Source: Novosphingobium sp. SG919
Lineage (GTDB): Bacteria; Pseudomonadota; Alphaproteobacteria; Sphingomonadales; Sphingomonadaceae
NCBI RefSeq assembly: GCF_012932495.1
Contig: NZ_JABCNG010000001.1
Span: 62,001 to 126,000, forward strand
DNA length: 64,000 bases
Direction: 5' to 3'
The translations under genes and the position numbers were made by a program. Positions 55,604 to 64,000 of the stretch are shown piece by piece; positions within the stretch are counted from its first letter, which is position 1; every line of letters begins with the position of its first letter. The notes under the pieces are model-generated. The model was not told where the DNA came from. It saw only the letters and a list, made by a program, of their open reading frames with translations, and ran no database searches.

Positions 55604-58152
55604 AACACCAGAGATCGAATGCATTCTTGCTTGCGGCGAGCCTGTGGGCGCTGGCCGTTCCTGCTGCGGCCCAGGAAGCGCGCCAAGAGCTGCACTTGCC
55701 CGCGCAAAGCCTCGGCGATGCGTTGCGCGCGCTGGGCAGCGCATCGCGGCGCGAGATCATTTTTACCCCCGAGGTGGTCGCCGGCAAGACGTCCGGCCCG
55801 ATCGATGGTGCCTACACGTTCCGGGAGGCGCTCGACCTGCTGCTCGCGGGCAGTGGCCTCGTCATCGTGGAGCGCGACGGGAGTGTCCTTGTCGTGGGGC
55901 GATCGCAGGCGCCGCAAGCGGTAGCGGACCACGCGGGGGAAGCTGGCGCGATCGTGGTGACCGGCTCGCGCATCCGGGGGGCCCCGCCGGCCTCGCCGGT
56001 GATCACGCTCAGCAGCACCGACATCGCCCGGGCCGGCCAGAGCGATCTCGGCGAAGCGGTTCGCACCCTGCCGCAGAGCTTTGCCGGAGGACAGAATCCG
56101 GGGGTGGCGCCGGGCGCGCCGGGGAGCAACAACAACCAGAACTCGGCATCGAGCATCAATCTGCGCGGGCTCGGACCCGATGCCACGCTGACTCTGCTCA
56201 ACGGCCACCGCCTGGCCTATGGTTCGTTCACCCAGGCGATCGACGTCAACGCGATCCCGCTGGTCGCGGTCGAGCGCATCGAGATCGTCGCCGACGGTGC
56301 CTCGGCAATCTATGGCTCGGACGCGGTCGGCGGCGTTGCCAACATCATCCTGCGCAAGGACTATGACGGGGTTTCCACCACGGCGCGGGTTGGCGGCGCG
56401 ACCGATGGCGGCGATACGCAGCAGCAGTACAGCCTCGTGGCCGGAACCAAGTGGAACGGTGGCGGTCTCATCGCGACGTACGATTTCGAGAAGGACACCG
56501 CGATTACGGCGCGGCAGCGCAGCTTTACCCAGTACATGCCGGGCAATACCACGCTGCTGCCCGGCCTGACGCGGCACAGTGCCGTGCTGAGCCTCCACCA
56601 GGCCCTTGCGCCCGACCTGACGTTCAACATCGATGGACTCTACAACTGGCGGCGCTCGGCCACGGTCCTGCAGGTCCCCGGCAGCTCACGCTATACGACC
56701 GAGCCGACCAACCAGTCGTTCTCGATCGCGCCGTCGCTGACGTTCGCCGCGTCGCCTTCGCTCACCTTTGCCCTGAGCGGTGTCTATGGCGAGGACCATA
56801 CCGACACCAAGCAGTTCACCATCACGGCCGCCGGTGCGGTCAGCGCCTATCCCTACTGCTACTGCAATTCGGTGAAGTCGCTCGAAGCAAGCGCGCAGGG
56901 CGACCTTGTCGATATTCCGGCGGGCGCGATCCGTTTTGCTGCCGGGGCGGGCTATCGCGACAATGGTTATCTCAACCGCTCCGTCAGCTTGCCTGCCCCG
57001 ATCGACGCCCATCAGGACAGCTACTATGGCTTTGGCGAGATCTACGTCCCGCTGGTGTCGCCCGGGCAAGCGATCACCGCCATTCACCGCCTGTCGCTGA
57101 GCGGCGCCCTGCGCTACGAGAGATATCCCGGCATCGACGCGGTGCTGACGCCCAAGCTGGGTGCGATCTACGCGCCGAGCCCGGATATCGATGTCAAGGC
57201 ATCCTGGGGCAAGTCCTTCAAGGCGGCCACGCTCTACCAGCAATACCAGCCGCAATATGCCTTTCTCTATGCCGCAACGACGCTCGGCGGCACGGGCTAC
57301 CCCGCCGATGCCACCGTGCTGCTCATCAACGGCGGCAATCGCGCGCTCAAGCCCGAGCGCGCCACGTCCTGGTCGGTGACCGCGACGGCGCATCCGCGCG
57401 CCGTGCCCGGGCTGCAGGTGGAAGGCAGCTATTTCGAGATAGCCTATCGCGACAGGGTGGCCCAGCCGTTCCAGGGGACCGACTTCTACACGGCGCTCAG
57501 TGGTCAGACGCTCGCGCGCTTCGTCGATCCCTATCCTTCAGCTGCCGAGCAGGCCGCGCTGATCGCGGCAGCGCCGGTGCCGCTCTACAACTACTCCGGT
57601 CTCGCCTATGAACCCAGCGCTGTCGTCGCTTCTGTCTACAACGCCTTCTTCAATGTCGCCCGCCAGAAGATCCGGGGTGTCGATGTCACGGCGCGCTACG
57701 AGGCGGACCTTGGCGCGGATGAAAAGCTGGTGTTCAACGGCTCGGCGTCCTGGCTGCAATCGCGCCAGCAGCTCGACCCTTCGCTGCCGGTGACCGAACT
57801 GGCCGGGACGATCTTCAACCCACCGCACTGGCGCGGTCGCGCCGGCGCGACATGGACGCGCCGCTCCCTGAGCGCGTCGGCCTTCGCCAATTACACCGGC
57901 GCGGTCCAGGATACCCGCAGCAGTCCGTCTGTCAGAGTCGCATCGCAGACGACGTTCGATCTCGCGCTGGTCTATCGCGCATCCCCGCAAGGGCCGATCC
58001 CGGGACTGGGCTTTGCGCTCGCGGTGCGCAACCTGTTCAACGACAAGCCCGCCTATGCCCGTGCCGTGGCCGACTATTATGTCAGCTACGATTCCACCAA
58101 CCAGTCCGCGATCGGGCGCTTCATCAGCGTTTCGCTGACCAAGGATTGGTAG
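55600..58152 (+). CDS. TonB-dependent receptor with STN domain, lasso-peptide locus
   Basis: 850 residues. The signal peptide ends near PAAAQEA. The STN domain (about 24-110) has ELHLPAQSLGDALRALGSAS, REIIFTPEVVAGK and LLAGSGLVIVERDGSVL. The plug has IVVTGSRIRG, QSFAGGQNPGVAPG, LRGLGPDATLTLLNGHRLAY and EIVADGASAIYGSDAVGGVA. A barrel ends in FISVSLTKDW. The receptor most likely takes up the mature lasso peptide; receptor-sigma-FecR-isopeptidase sets are a known hallmark of this lasso class. The stop is four bases before the isopeptidase ATG. Its own start is buried in a hairpin. Confidence 0.93.
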   Translation: MKHQRSNAFLLAASLWALAVPAAAQEARQELHLPAQSLGDALRALGSASRREIIFTPEVVAGKTSGPIDGAYTFREALDLLLAGSGLVIVERDGSVLVVGRSQAPQAVADHAGEAGAIVVTGSRIRGAPPASPVITLSSTDIARAGQSDLGEAVRTLPQSFAGGQNPGVAPGAPGSNNNQNSASSINLRGLGPDATLTLLNGHRLAYGSFTQAIDVNAIPLVAVERIEIVADGASAIYGSDAVGGVANIILRKDYDGVSTTARVGGATDGGDTQQQYSLVAGTKWNGGGLIATYDFEKDTAITARQRSFTQYMPGNTTLLPGLTRHSAVLSLHQALAPDLTFNIDGLYNWRRSATVLQVPGSSRYTTEPTNQSFSIAPSLTFAASPSLTFALSGVYGEDHTDTKQFTITAAGAVSAYPYCYCNSVKSLEASAQGDLVDIPAGAIRFAAGAGYRDNGYLNRSVSLPAPIDAHQDSYYGFGEIYVPLVSPGQAITAIHRLSLSGALRYERYPGIDAVLTPKLGAIYAPSPDIDVKASWGKSFKAATLYQQYQPQYAFLYAATTLGGTGYPADATVLLINGGNRALKPERATSWSVTATAHPRAVPGLQVEGSYFEIAYRDRVAQPFQGTDFYTALSGQTLARFVDPYPSAAEQAALIAAAPVPLYNYSGLAYEPSAVVASVYNAFFNVARQKIRGVDVTARYEADLGADEKLVFNGSASWLQSRQQLDPSLPVTELAGTIFNPPHWRGRAGATWTRRSLSASAFANYTGAVQDTRSSPSVRVASQTTFDLALVYRASPQGPIPGLGFALAVRNLFNDKPAYARAVADYYVSYDSTNQSAIGRFISVSLTKDW

Positions 58153-58155
58153 GCG

Positions 58156-60300
58156 ATGACCGACCCTTTTTCTTCGTGCGAGAGATCAGACCGGGTCCGC
58201 GGCCCAGCTTGGTGGCAGCGGGCGCAGTCCCATGAAAGGAGGATCACGCTGCACGCGGCGCTGGGCGGCCTTGCGCTTGGTCTGGCACTGGTCCCGGGGC
58301 TATCCTGGGCTAGCCAGGCGCCCTGCGACCTGATGCCGCCCGCGCCGACTTCGGCGCCCGCCGGGACGCAGCGTGCCATCACCGCGCTCGACCTCGTGCG
58401 GCTGCGCGATTTCGGCGGCATGCAGTTCGATGCCTATCCTGGCCCCCCAGCCGCGCTGTCGCCCGATGGCCGGCATATCGCGCTGCAACTCCGCCGTGGC
58501 GATCCCATCGCCAATCGCTATTGCACCGGCATTCTCGTCAAGGACACGGACAGCCCTGCGCCGGCGCGGCGCATCGCCGATGGCGGCGAAGTGATCAAGC
58601 TGTCCTTCGACAAGTATGGCTTTGCCGGACTGGTGACCGGGGCACCGGTGCCCTCGGTGCTGCGCTGGTCGCCCGATGGCGGCCGGCTCGCTTTCACCAA
58701 GGCGATCGGCGGTGTGATGCAGCTGTTCGTGATAGGAGCCGATGGATCGGACGAGACGCAGGTGACCCATTCCGGCGTGTCGATCGACGATTTCCAGTGG
58801 CTGCCCGACGGCCAAGCGATCGTCTATCGCAGCCGCGACGCCCTGCTTGATGCGGAAAGGCAGATCGACGCCGAGGGACTCCACGGTTGGCGCTATGATG
58901 GACGCTTCTGGCCGCTGGTCGGGGGCCGGCCGCATCCGCCATCGCCGGTCCCCAGCCGCGTCGAGGTGATAGGGCTGGCGGAGCGCAGCCTGCGCCCAGC
59001 GACGGAGCGCGAGCGCCTGGTGCTCGACCCGGCGGGCACCCCCGGTTGGCTCGATGGCGCCACGCAAGCGGTGCTGCTCGACACGGGGGACGATCGTGCC
59101 TGGCTGGCGCCTGCCGAGCCCCACGCCTTTTTTGCGCCCGACGCTCTGCATGTCATGGTCGACGGCCATGAATTGCCTTGTCCGCAAGCGCTTTGCACCG
59201 ACGTCGTCGCGCTGTGGAAACGCGATGCCCACACGATTCTCTTCCTGCGCCGCCAAGGCGTCGCGCGCAGCGAGACGGCACTGCTGCGCTGGGATCTGGG
59301 CAAAGGCGCACCACAGCTGCTGCACCAGACCACCGACCCCTGGCTCGGTTGTCAGCTCGGCCCGCGCGAACTGGTCTGTACCGCGGAAGCCGCCACGGTG
59401 CCCCGCCATGTGATCGGCATCGATCCGGAAACCGGCCAGGTCCACACGATCTACGATCCCAATCCTGAATTCGCGGCGATCCGGCTTGGCCAGTCCGAGC
59501 GGCTGGCCTGGCGCAATGCTTTCGGGATCGACACTTTCGCCGACCTGGTCCTTCCCCCCGCATATCGTCCGGGCCATCCCGTGCCGCTCATCGTCGTGCA
59601 ATATGATTCACGCGGCTTCCTGCGCGGCGGGACCGCCGATGAATTCCCGATCCAACTTTTCGCAGCCAGGGGGTTCGCTGTGCTCAGCTTCACCCGACCG
59701 CCATGGTATGCCCTGCGCGACAAGCCGCGCGACTTGTTCGGATTTCTCCAGGCCAATCAGAAGGACTGGTCGGACCGCCGCAGTGTCCAGTCCTCGCTGC
59801 AAATCGTCGTCGAGCGCCTGATCGCGCGCGGCATCGCCGATCCTGCCCGCATCGGCATCACCGGACAAAGCGACGGTGCCTCGACCGCAACGTTCGCCCT
59901 CATCCATTCGCGGCTGTTCAAGGCTGCCGCGCTCAGCACTTGCTGCGAGGACCCCGCGATGATGGCCAGTCTTGGGCCGGGGTTCGAGGACTGGTACGCC
60001 AAGTCGGGCTATCCCAGGTTCAACGCGGATCGGCCCGACTTCTGGAAGCAGGGATCCCTGGCACCCAATCTTGGCGCACTGCCGCCGGTCCCCTTGCTGA
60101 TCCAGGCGGGGGAAGAGGAGTTTCGCCTGGCTTTGCCGACCTATACGGCCGTGAAGAATGCCGGTTGGCCGGCCGAGATGTACGTTTTTCCCGGCGAGGC
60201 CCATGTGAAGCTCCAGCCCGCGCATCGGCTCGCGGTCTATGAGCGCAACCTCGCCTGGTTCGAGCGCTGGTTTAAACCTGAGGAGACAGCAGCGCCATGA
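58156..60300 (+). CDS. Lasso-peptide isopeptidase (AtxE-like, prolyl-oligopeptidase fold)
   Basis: 714 residues with a hydrophobic export segment (about 32-52, LHAALGGLALGLALVPGLSWA). A beta-propeller-like region (AALSPDGRHIALQLRR, LRWSPDGGRLAFTKAI) precedes a C-terminal alpha/beta-hydrolase domain. The nucleophile is in GITGQSDGAS (Ser about 572), an acidic residue in QAGEEEF (about 655) and His in FPGEAHVK (about 683). AtxE-type isopeptidases cut the ring isopeptide bond and linearise a threaded lasso peptide after import. Its place directly after the STN receptor and beside A-B-C genes is diagnostic. An AAAGGAGG at 58235-58242 inside the N-terminal codons is curious. The stop lies 12 bases from that of the convergent cyclase gene. 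Confidence 0.92.
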   Translation: MTDPFSSCERSDRVRGPAWWQRAQSHERRITLHAALGGLALGLALVPGLSWASQAPCDLMPPAPTSAPAGTQRAITALDLVRLRDFGGMQFDAYPGPPAALSPDGRHIALQLRRGDPIANRYCTGILVKDTDSPAPARRIADGGEVIKLSFDKYGFAGLVTGAPVPSVLRWSPDGGRLAFTKAIGGVMQLFVIGADGSDETQVTHSGVSIDDFQWLPDGQAIVYRSRDALLDAERQIDAEGLHGWRYDGRFWPLVGGRPHPPSPVPSRVEVIGLAERSLRPATERERLVLDPAGTPGWLDGATQAVLLDTGDDRAWLAPAEPHAFFAPDALHVMVDGHELPCPQALCTDVVALWKRDAHTILFLRRQGVARSETALLRWDLGKGAPQLLHQTTDPWLGCQLGPRELVCTAEAATVPRHVIGIDPETGQVHTIYDPNPEFAAIRLGQSERLAWRNAFGIDTFADLVLPPAYRPGHPVPLIVVQYDSRGFLRGGTADEFPIQLFAARGFAVLSFTRPPWYALRDKPRDLFGFLQANQKDWSDRRSVQSSLQIVVERLIARGIADPARIGITGQSDGASTATFALIHSRLFKAAALSTCCEDPAMMASLGPGFEDWYAKSGYPRFNADRPDFWKQGSLAPNLGALPPVPLLIQAGEEEFRLALPTYTAVKNAGWPAEMYVFPGEAHVKLQPAHRLAVYERNLAWFERWFKPEETAAP

Positions 60301-60312
60301 CGTTGCGCCGCG

Positions 60313-62058
60313 TCAGCCGCGCCGTGCCGCCAGCCAGGCCTCGACATCGACGAACCGCATGACCCGCACATAGGTGTGATCCGCTGCCACCGGCGGCCTG
60401 GCCAGAGCGGCCTCGAGTGCCTGGCGGTCGACGATTCCCTGCGCGCAGAGTTCGCCGTCGAGCAGCATGCCGCGGATCTGGGCCAGGTTGTCGAGATAGA
60501 GGCTGCGCACCAGACCGGTAAACCCGCCTTTCGACGCGCGCTGGACGACTCTGCCGGGGAGCTTTTGCGCATAGGCGCGACGGATGATCGCACGGTTGAT
60601 GCCGCCCTCATACCAGAGCCAGGTTGGCTGGCGCAGGCAGGCTTCCAATACCGGCTGCGACAGGAGCGGATAGACGGTCGGCAATCCGCCTGCACTGTCG
60701 AGATAATCGACCAGAGCGAGGCCGCGCATGATCGCTGCGACATGCTCGCGCTTGCCGACGGGCAGGTCGGCGAATTCGGCAAACCATGGGTGCGCCGGAT
60801 GCGATCTGTGCGTCTCGAGCAGCGCGGGAGCAAGCAGGCGCTCGTCGCGTGGCCAGGTCCAGGCCTGGCGGCGGCGCAAAAGTTTTGCCAGCGATCGCCG
60901 GGCAATCAGGAACGGCGAGCATTCGGTCACGGCAGCGACCTCCATCACCGTCTTCCAATAACCCGCGCCCGGCCCTTGCACGGCCAGCCTGTCGCTGGCG
61001 GGCGTGGCCGAGCGCAGGAAGCAGAAGACGTTGTCGCCGCCACTGCCGTAGGCGAACGCCTTGGCGCCGACATCGTCGGCGAGCGCCAGGGCATGCCTGA
61101 CCAGGCTCTGCGTGAAGGCACGCGCCGACGGTCGCGGGCGCTCCGCGGCCTCCGAGACGGATAAGCTGACGTCGGCGGGAGAAAGTTGCAGCTCATGCAA
61201 TTGAAGATCAAAATGCCGGCATACGTCGCCGGCAAAGGCCCGCTCGTCGCCGCTGCCGCTGCCGCTGATCATCGTGACGGCATGACGAAGGCCGGGGAGC
61301 GTTGCCGCGAGCACCGAAGAGTCGAGCCCGCCGCTCAGCGTCAGGGCCAGCGGCCCGATATGGTGCGACCATGCCCGGCACGCATTGTCCACCGCCCGCG
61401 TGACCTCGTCCTGCGCCGCTTCGGACGAGGGCACGGCTGCCGCGTCGATGAATTTGGCCGGGCTCCACAGCGCGTGATGGGAGACTCCGGCCGGTCCGAT
61501 GCGCAGGATTTCACCTGGCAGGACCTCCGCGATATCGCGCAGCGCGCTCGCCCGCCCGACAAGGTCCGGGTAGAGCAGCTCGTCGGCAACGACCGCCCAG
61601 TTGATGGCCTGGGCGCGGCCGGTCAGGGCCTCGATGAACGGCACGTGCGAGGCGATGACCACTTCGTCGCCCCAGCGCCGGTAGTAGCAGGGACAGCGTG
61701 CCGACGGATCGCGATAGACAAAGACCTCGCCGGTTGCTTCGCTGCTGGTCCAGGCCACGAAAGCGCCCCATTTCGCTTCGATCGTCTCGAGAAAATGGGC
61801 GGGGGCGGCGTTGCGGTCGATGGTCCCGACGAACGGGGAACCGCCGGGCGCGCGGGCGAACGCCGGTCCCACCACGTGGGTTGCTGCGGGAAAGCCGTCG
61901 ATGGCTTCACCTGGACCGGCAGCGTAGAGGACGTGCCTGGTCGCTGCGGCACATGGTGCCAGGCCCAGTTGCGATGCGACGTTGCGCGACGCCGCTCGGG
62001 CCGGACCTGGCCGGTCCTGTCCGAGCAGGACCACGCCCAGATAGCGCGCGAGGCTCAT
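60313..62058 (-). CDS. Lasso-peptide cyclase C (asparagine-synthetase-like)
   Basis: 581 residues. The N-terminal glutaminase-like domain lacks the catalytic Cys at position 2 (MSLARYLG). The C-terminal synthetase domain has the ATP-pyrophosphatase motif LALTLSGGLDSSVLAATLP (SGGLDSS at 242-248), GAKAFAYGSGGDNVFCFL and YAQKLPGRVVQRASKGGFTG. In lasso pathways C adenylates the ring Asp/Glu side chain and joins it to the new N-terminal amine. It overlaps gene B by four bases (ATGA) and is the last gene of the A-B-C operon. A plain asparagine synthetase is excluded by the missing Cys2 and by context. Confidence 0.92.
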   Translation of the reverse strand: MSLARYLGVVLLGQDRPGPARAASRNVASQLGLAPCAAATRHVLYAAGPGEAIDGFPAATHVVGPAFARAPGGSPFVGTIDRNAAPAHFLETIEAKWGAFVAWTSSEATGEVFVYRDPSARCPCYYRRWGDEVVIASHVPFIEALTGRAQAINWAVVADELLYPDLVGRASALRDIAEVLPGEILRIGPAGVSHHALWSPAKFIDAAAVPSSEAAQDEVTRAVDNACRAWSHHIGPLALTLSGGLDSSVLAATLPGLRHAVTMISGSGSGDERAFAGDVCRHFDLQLHELQLSPADVSLSVSEAAERPRPSARAFTQSLVRHALALADDVGAKAFAYGSGGDNVFCFLRSATPASDRLAVQGPGAGYWKTVMEVAAVTECSPFLIARRSLAKLLRRRQAWTWPRDERLLAPALLETHRSHPAHPWFAEFADLPVGKREHVAAIMRGLALVDYLDSAGGLPTVYPLLSQPVLEACLRQPTWLWYEGGINRAIIRRAYAQKLPGRVVQRASKGGFTGLVRSLYLDNLAQIRGMLLDGELCAQGIVDRQALEAALARPPVAADHTYVRVMRFVDVEAWLAARRG

Positions 62059-62708
62059 AGTTGCAGGATCGGGGTGAAGCAGGCGACGCGCTCGTGGGTA
62101 TCGCCGAGGATGGCATCGGCGCTCTGGATCCAGCAATGCGCTTCGAACGGATCGAGCCGAACGCCGAGCACCATGTGGCAGGCGATCCCGCGCGCGCGCA
62201 GGAAGTGCAGCAGCGCGATCGAGTCGGGCAGGCAGGTTCCTTGCGCGGGCACAAGCTGCCGCGCCCGGACGAACAGGACGGTCTGGACCGCTTCGCTGTC
62301 TGGCGGTCGGGATGCCGATGGTTGGGCCTGGAGGCGCCGGATCCACGCCACCAGCGCGCGCAGGGGGATGACGCGGACCGCGATACGCGCGATGACGATC
62401 CGGGCCAGCGCTGTCCCTACCGCCCATGGCGCGCGACATCGCGCGTTGATGCTGCGCGGCGGCAGGTCGCGTTCGGGCACGGCAAGGCTGGTCGGCGCCA
62501 CCGGGCGGCCGAAATCCGGGTCGCAGAGGCCGATCCTGGCTAAGCACTCGAACCGATCAGCCAGTCCGTCGCCAAGGGCGCTGCCGCTTCGAAGCGCATG
62601 CAAGGCCTCGACCAGATGCGGTGATAATTGCAGATAGATATCGCGTGCAATGTCGATGACGACGATCCGCGCGCCGACCTGGCACCAGGCAATCTCCGGA
62701 CGGGCCAT
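62055..62708 (-). CDS. Lasso-peptide leader peptidase B (RRE domain fused to transglutaminase-like protease)
   Basis: 217 residues. The N-terminal part (about 1-75, VGARIVVIDIARDIYLQLSP, HLVEALHALRSG) fits the leader-binding RRE domain. The C-terminal transglutaminase-like protease has Cys159 in AQGTCLPDSIALLHFLRARG, His191 in EAHCWIQSADAI and Asp203 in LGDTHERVACF, a complete triad. B cuts the precursor leader before cyclisation. The ATG at 62708 (with GGAAGCGAGA upstream) is preferred; an in-frame ATG at 62786 adds 26 Cys/Arg-rich residues. It lies 105 bases after the precursor stop and overlaps C. Confidence 0.9.
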   Translation of the reverse strand: MARPEIAWCQVGARIVVIDIARDIYLQLSPHLVEALHALRSGSALGDGLADRFECLARIGLCDPDFGRPVAPTSLAVPERDLPPRSINARCRAPWAVGTALARIVIARIAVRVIPLRALVAWIRRLQAQPSASRPPDSEAVQTVLFVRARQLVPAQGTCLPDSIALLHFLRARGIACHMVLGVRLDPFEAHCWIQSADAILGDTHERVACFTPILQL

Positions 62709-62813
62709 GGGGCATTCTCGCTTCCGGCAGGCGGGCGTCGGCAGCGGCCGGCCGCGCCATTCGCAGTGGCACAAGGCTTGGCGCATCCGGTGAGGGATGC
62801 GCCAAGCGGTCGC

Positions 62814-62948
62814 TCAGTCGTCGAGGATGCCGGCATGGCCCTGACCGGCGGGCAGATCCACCTGGCCACCGGCGATGCCCTTGGTTTCGACGCTCACGGC
62901 GCCGAGTTCGACCACGTCGTCACGACGCTCTTCGCTGGTACGTTCCAT
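62814..62948 (-). CDS. Lasso-peptide precursor A (44 residues)
   Basis: AAGGAG lies eight bases before the ATG at 62948. The leader of 23 residues starts MERTSEERRDDVVELGAV and ends SVETK, with the conserved Thr at the second-last position. The predicted core starts with Gly and has 21 residues: ring GIAGGQVD (Gly1 amine to Asp8 side chain), then LPAGQGHAGILDD. Gly1, Asp at position 8 and the -2 Thr are all lasso hallmarks. The core is, from memory, very close to syanodin I of Sphingobium (GISGGTVD ring, APAGQGLAGILDD tail). It is the first gene of the A-B-C operon. Confidence 0.9.
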   Translation of the reverse strand: MERTSEERRDDVVELGAVSVETKGIAGGQVDLPAGQGHAGILDD

Positions 62949-63114
62949 TTCGTCTTCTCCTTTTCGCTGCCCTAATGCAGCACAGGAAAAGTATGATGAC
63001 GCCGGTTCAGACGCGAACTTATATTGTCCCAGATTGAGAGTCGGTCGGCGGGAATGGGAGGTACTATTGCTGATCGGCAAGGCCGTATCTTGCGCCTTGT
63101 CCACGATACGATCG

Positions 63115-63741
63115 CTAAACATGTCCTGATGGTATCATCTTGTGGAGTGTTGGGCTCAGTCGGATGCGCTTGCGGTGATAGCGCGCCATCGCCTGGCGCG
63201 CCGCGCTCACAGCCTCGCCTTCGATTGTGACCATGAGCTGCGACAGCTCGTCGCGAAGACCGGGGAGCAGACGATGCTCCAGCGCCCGGGCGCGGGCGAG
63301 GGCCTGCGACGCTGCGGTGAGCGCGTCCTCGAGTTCCGCATTGCCGGCGTCCGATGCCAGAACGGCGAAGAGGGCGCTGGTCGCGGTGGCGAGCTGATCC
63401 GGCCGACCCAGGTCGCGCCGGAGCGCGCCGATGCGCGCCTTTGCCGGCTGGGAGACGCCGGTGCCAAGCCCAAGCTGCATCAGTTGGCCATGCCATTGGT
63501 AGAGGGTTGCCAGCCGCGCGGGACTGAGCGGCCGAACGCGGAAACCGCCCCCCGGCAGCAGGTCGACGAACCGCTCACCGACCAGCCGATTGAGAGCGTC
63601 GCGGACAGGGGTCGCACTGGTGCCGAATGCGTCCGTCAACTGGCCGAGCTTGAGCACCTGGCCGGGCAAGAGTGTGCCTTCGACGATCTCGCGCCGCACA
63701 CGCCGATAGACGTGATCGGCCGTCGCAGGCTCAGGGGCCAT
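63115..63741 (-). CDS. GntR-family transcriptional regulator (FadR/FCD-like)
   Basis: 208 residues. The winged-helix N-terminus has ATADHVYRRVRREIVEGTLL, PGQVLKLGQLTDAFGTSATP and VRDALNRLVGERFVDLLPGG, the standard GntR pattern. A helical effector domain follows (ALFAVLASDAGNAELEDALT) and is rather divergent. AAGGAGC seven bases before the ATG at 63741 sets the start. It lies 166 bases upstream of the lasso precursor on the same strand and may control it, or may be an unrelated neighbour. The ligand is unknown. Confidence 0.88.
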   Translation of the reverse strand: MAPEPATADHVYRRVRREIVEGTLLPGQVLKLGQLTDAFGTSATPVRDALNRLVGERFVDLLPGGGFRVRPLSPARLATLYQWHGQLMQLGLGTGVSQPAKARIGALRRDLGRPDQLATATSALFAVLASDAGNAELEDALTAASQALARARALEHRLLPGLRDELSQLMVTIEGEAVSAARQAMARYHRKRIRLSPTLHKMIPSGHV

Positions 63742-63892
63742 CAAGCTGCTCCTTCGCGGATAACGATGCATCGGTGTTCTGTCTTGTGATCAGGCTGCCA
63801 CCTGGCGGGCGCTTGCCACCGTCTCGCGCCCAGGTTGTGCCGGTCATGCCTGCTGCGCCGCTGATTTGCCGGCATGTGGTTGCGACCGCGTG

Positions 63893-64000
63893 CTATGGCG
63901 TCATACGGGTCGCGTCCTGTCGGCCGGTTCCGCTCCAGATCTGCAGCAACTGGTCCAGCAGCCGGCATGTCTTCTCCCGGCCTTCCGGTGTCAGGCGGAC
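63893..64000 (-). CDS. C-terminal end of a probable MarR-family regulator (cut by window edge)
   Basis: The last 35 codons before a TAG at 63893 read VRLTPEGREKTCRLLDQLLQ and IWSGTGRQDATRMTP. The LTPEGRE motif ends the wing of MarR-type winged-helix regulators and is followed by the dimerisation helix. Only the tail is visible, so the assignment is tentative. It is on the same strand as the GntR gene, 151 bases before it. Confidence 0.5.
   Translation of the reverse strand, partial: VRLTPEGREKTCRLLDQLLQIWSGTGRQDATRMTP

Noticed and set aside
61186..62637. 483-codon plus-strand ORF opposite lasso C and B
   Set aside because: Fully antisense to two genes with catalytic motifs; low-complexity Arg/Gly/Ala shadow.

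Overview
This is high-GC alphaproteobacterial DNA, most like a sphingomonad (Novosphingobium/Sphingobium type). The evidence is the number of TonB-dependent receptors (five, one cut by the left edge), ECF-sigma/FecR receptor modules, a Trb conjugation module of the Tn4371-like kind, and a lasso-peptide precursor whose core resembles sphingomonad lasso peptides. Gene identities come from motif recognition only; no database search was possible.

Layout. 1-13 kb: a truncated TonB receptor, an APC amino-acid permease, a pirin, a TorF-like outer-membrane protein, an ECF sigma - FecR - TonB receptor - AppA-like histidine phosphatase unit (predicted phytate or phosphomonoester scavenging), an XRE-cupin regulator, a RoxA-like ribosomal oxygenase and an RluE-like pseudouridine synthase. 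13-19.5 kb: a DUF3857/transglutaminase/TPR protein, a small membrane protein and a large SPFH (flotillin-like) protein. 19.6-21.4 kb: a graveyard of broken pieces (orphan C-terminus, CHAT protease core, IS110 and IS3 transposase fragments).

21.5-40 kb: a carbohydrate regulon. It holds a secreted carboxylesterase, two TonB receptors, a nucleoside-hydrolase-like DUF1593 protein, a split transketolase, an FGGY kinase, an RbsABC-type ABC transporter with a DUF2291 lipoprotein, a DeoR regulator and a TIM-barrel isomerase. The enzyme set fits the transketolase route of D-apiose catabolism (isomerase, kinase, two-subunit transketolase). All three control regions carry CTTTCG motifs, two of them as direct repeats about 10 bp apart, so I predict one DeoR regulon.

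40-53.5 kb: a decayed IS3-family element that cuts an AlpA-like gene, then DUF2274-trbI-G-F-L-J-E-D-C-B-copG-traG, all on the minus strand. No relaxase, integrase or replication gene is visible, so this is a partial integrative or plasmid-derived conjugation module.

53.8-63 kb: a complete lasso-peptide locus. The plus strand has ECF sigma - FecR - STN-type TonB receptor - lasso isopeptidase. Converging on it, the minus strand has precursor A, leader peptidase/RRE protein B and cyclase C. The predicted core has 21 residues: an eight-residue ring GIAGGQVD closed by Gly1-Asp8, and the tail LPAGQGHAGILDD. No exporter is present, as is usual for isopeptidase-type clusters. A 13-bp perfect inverted repeat covers the ribosome-binding site and start codon of the receptor, overlapping a 15-codon leader ORF. 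The window closes with a GntR regulator and the tail of a probable MarR regulator.
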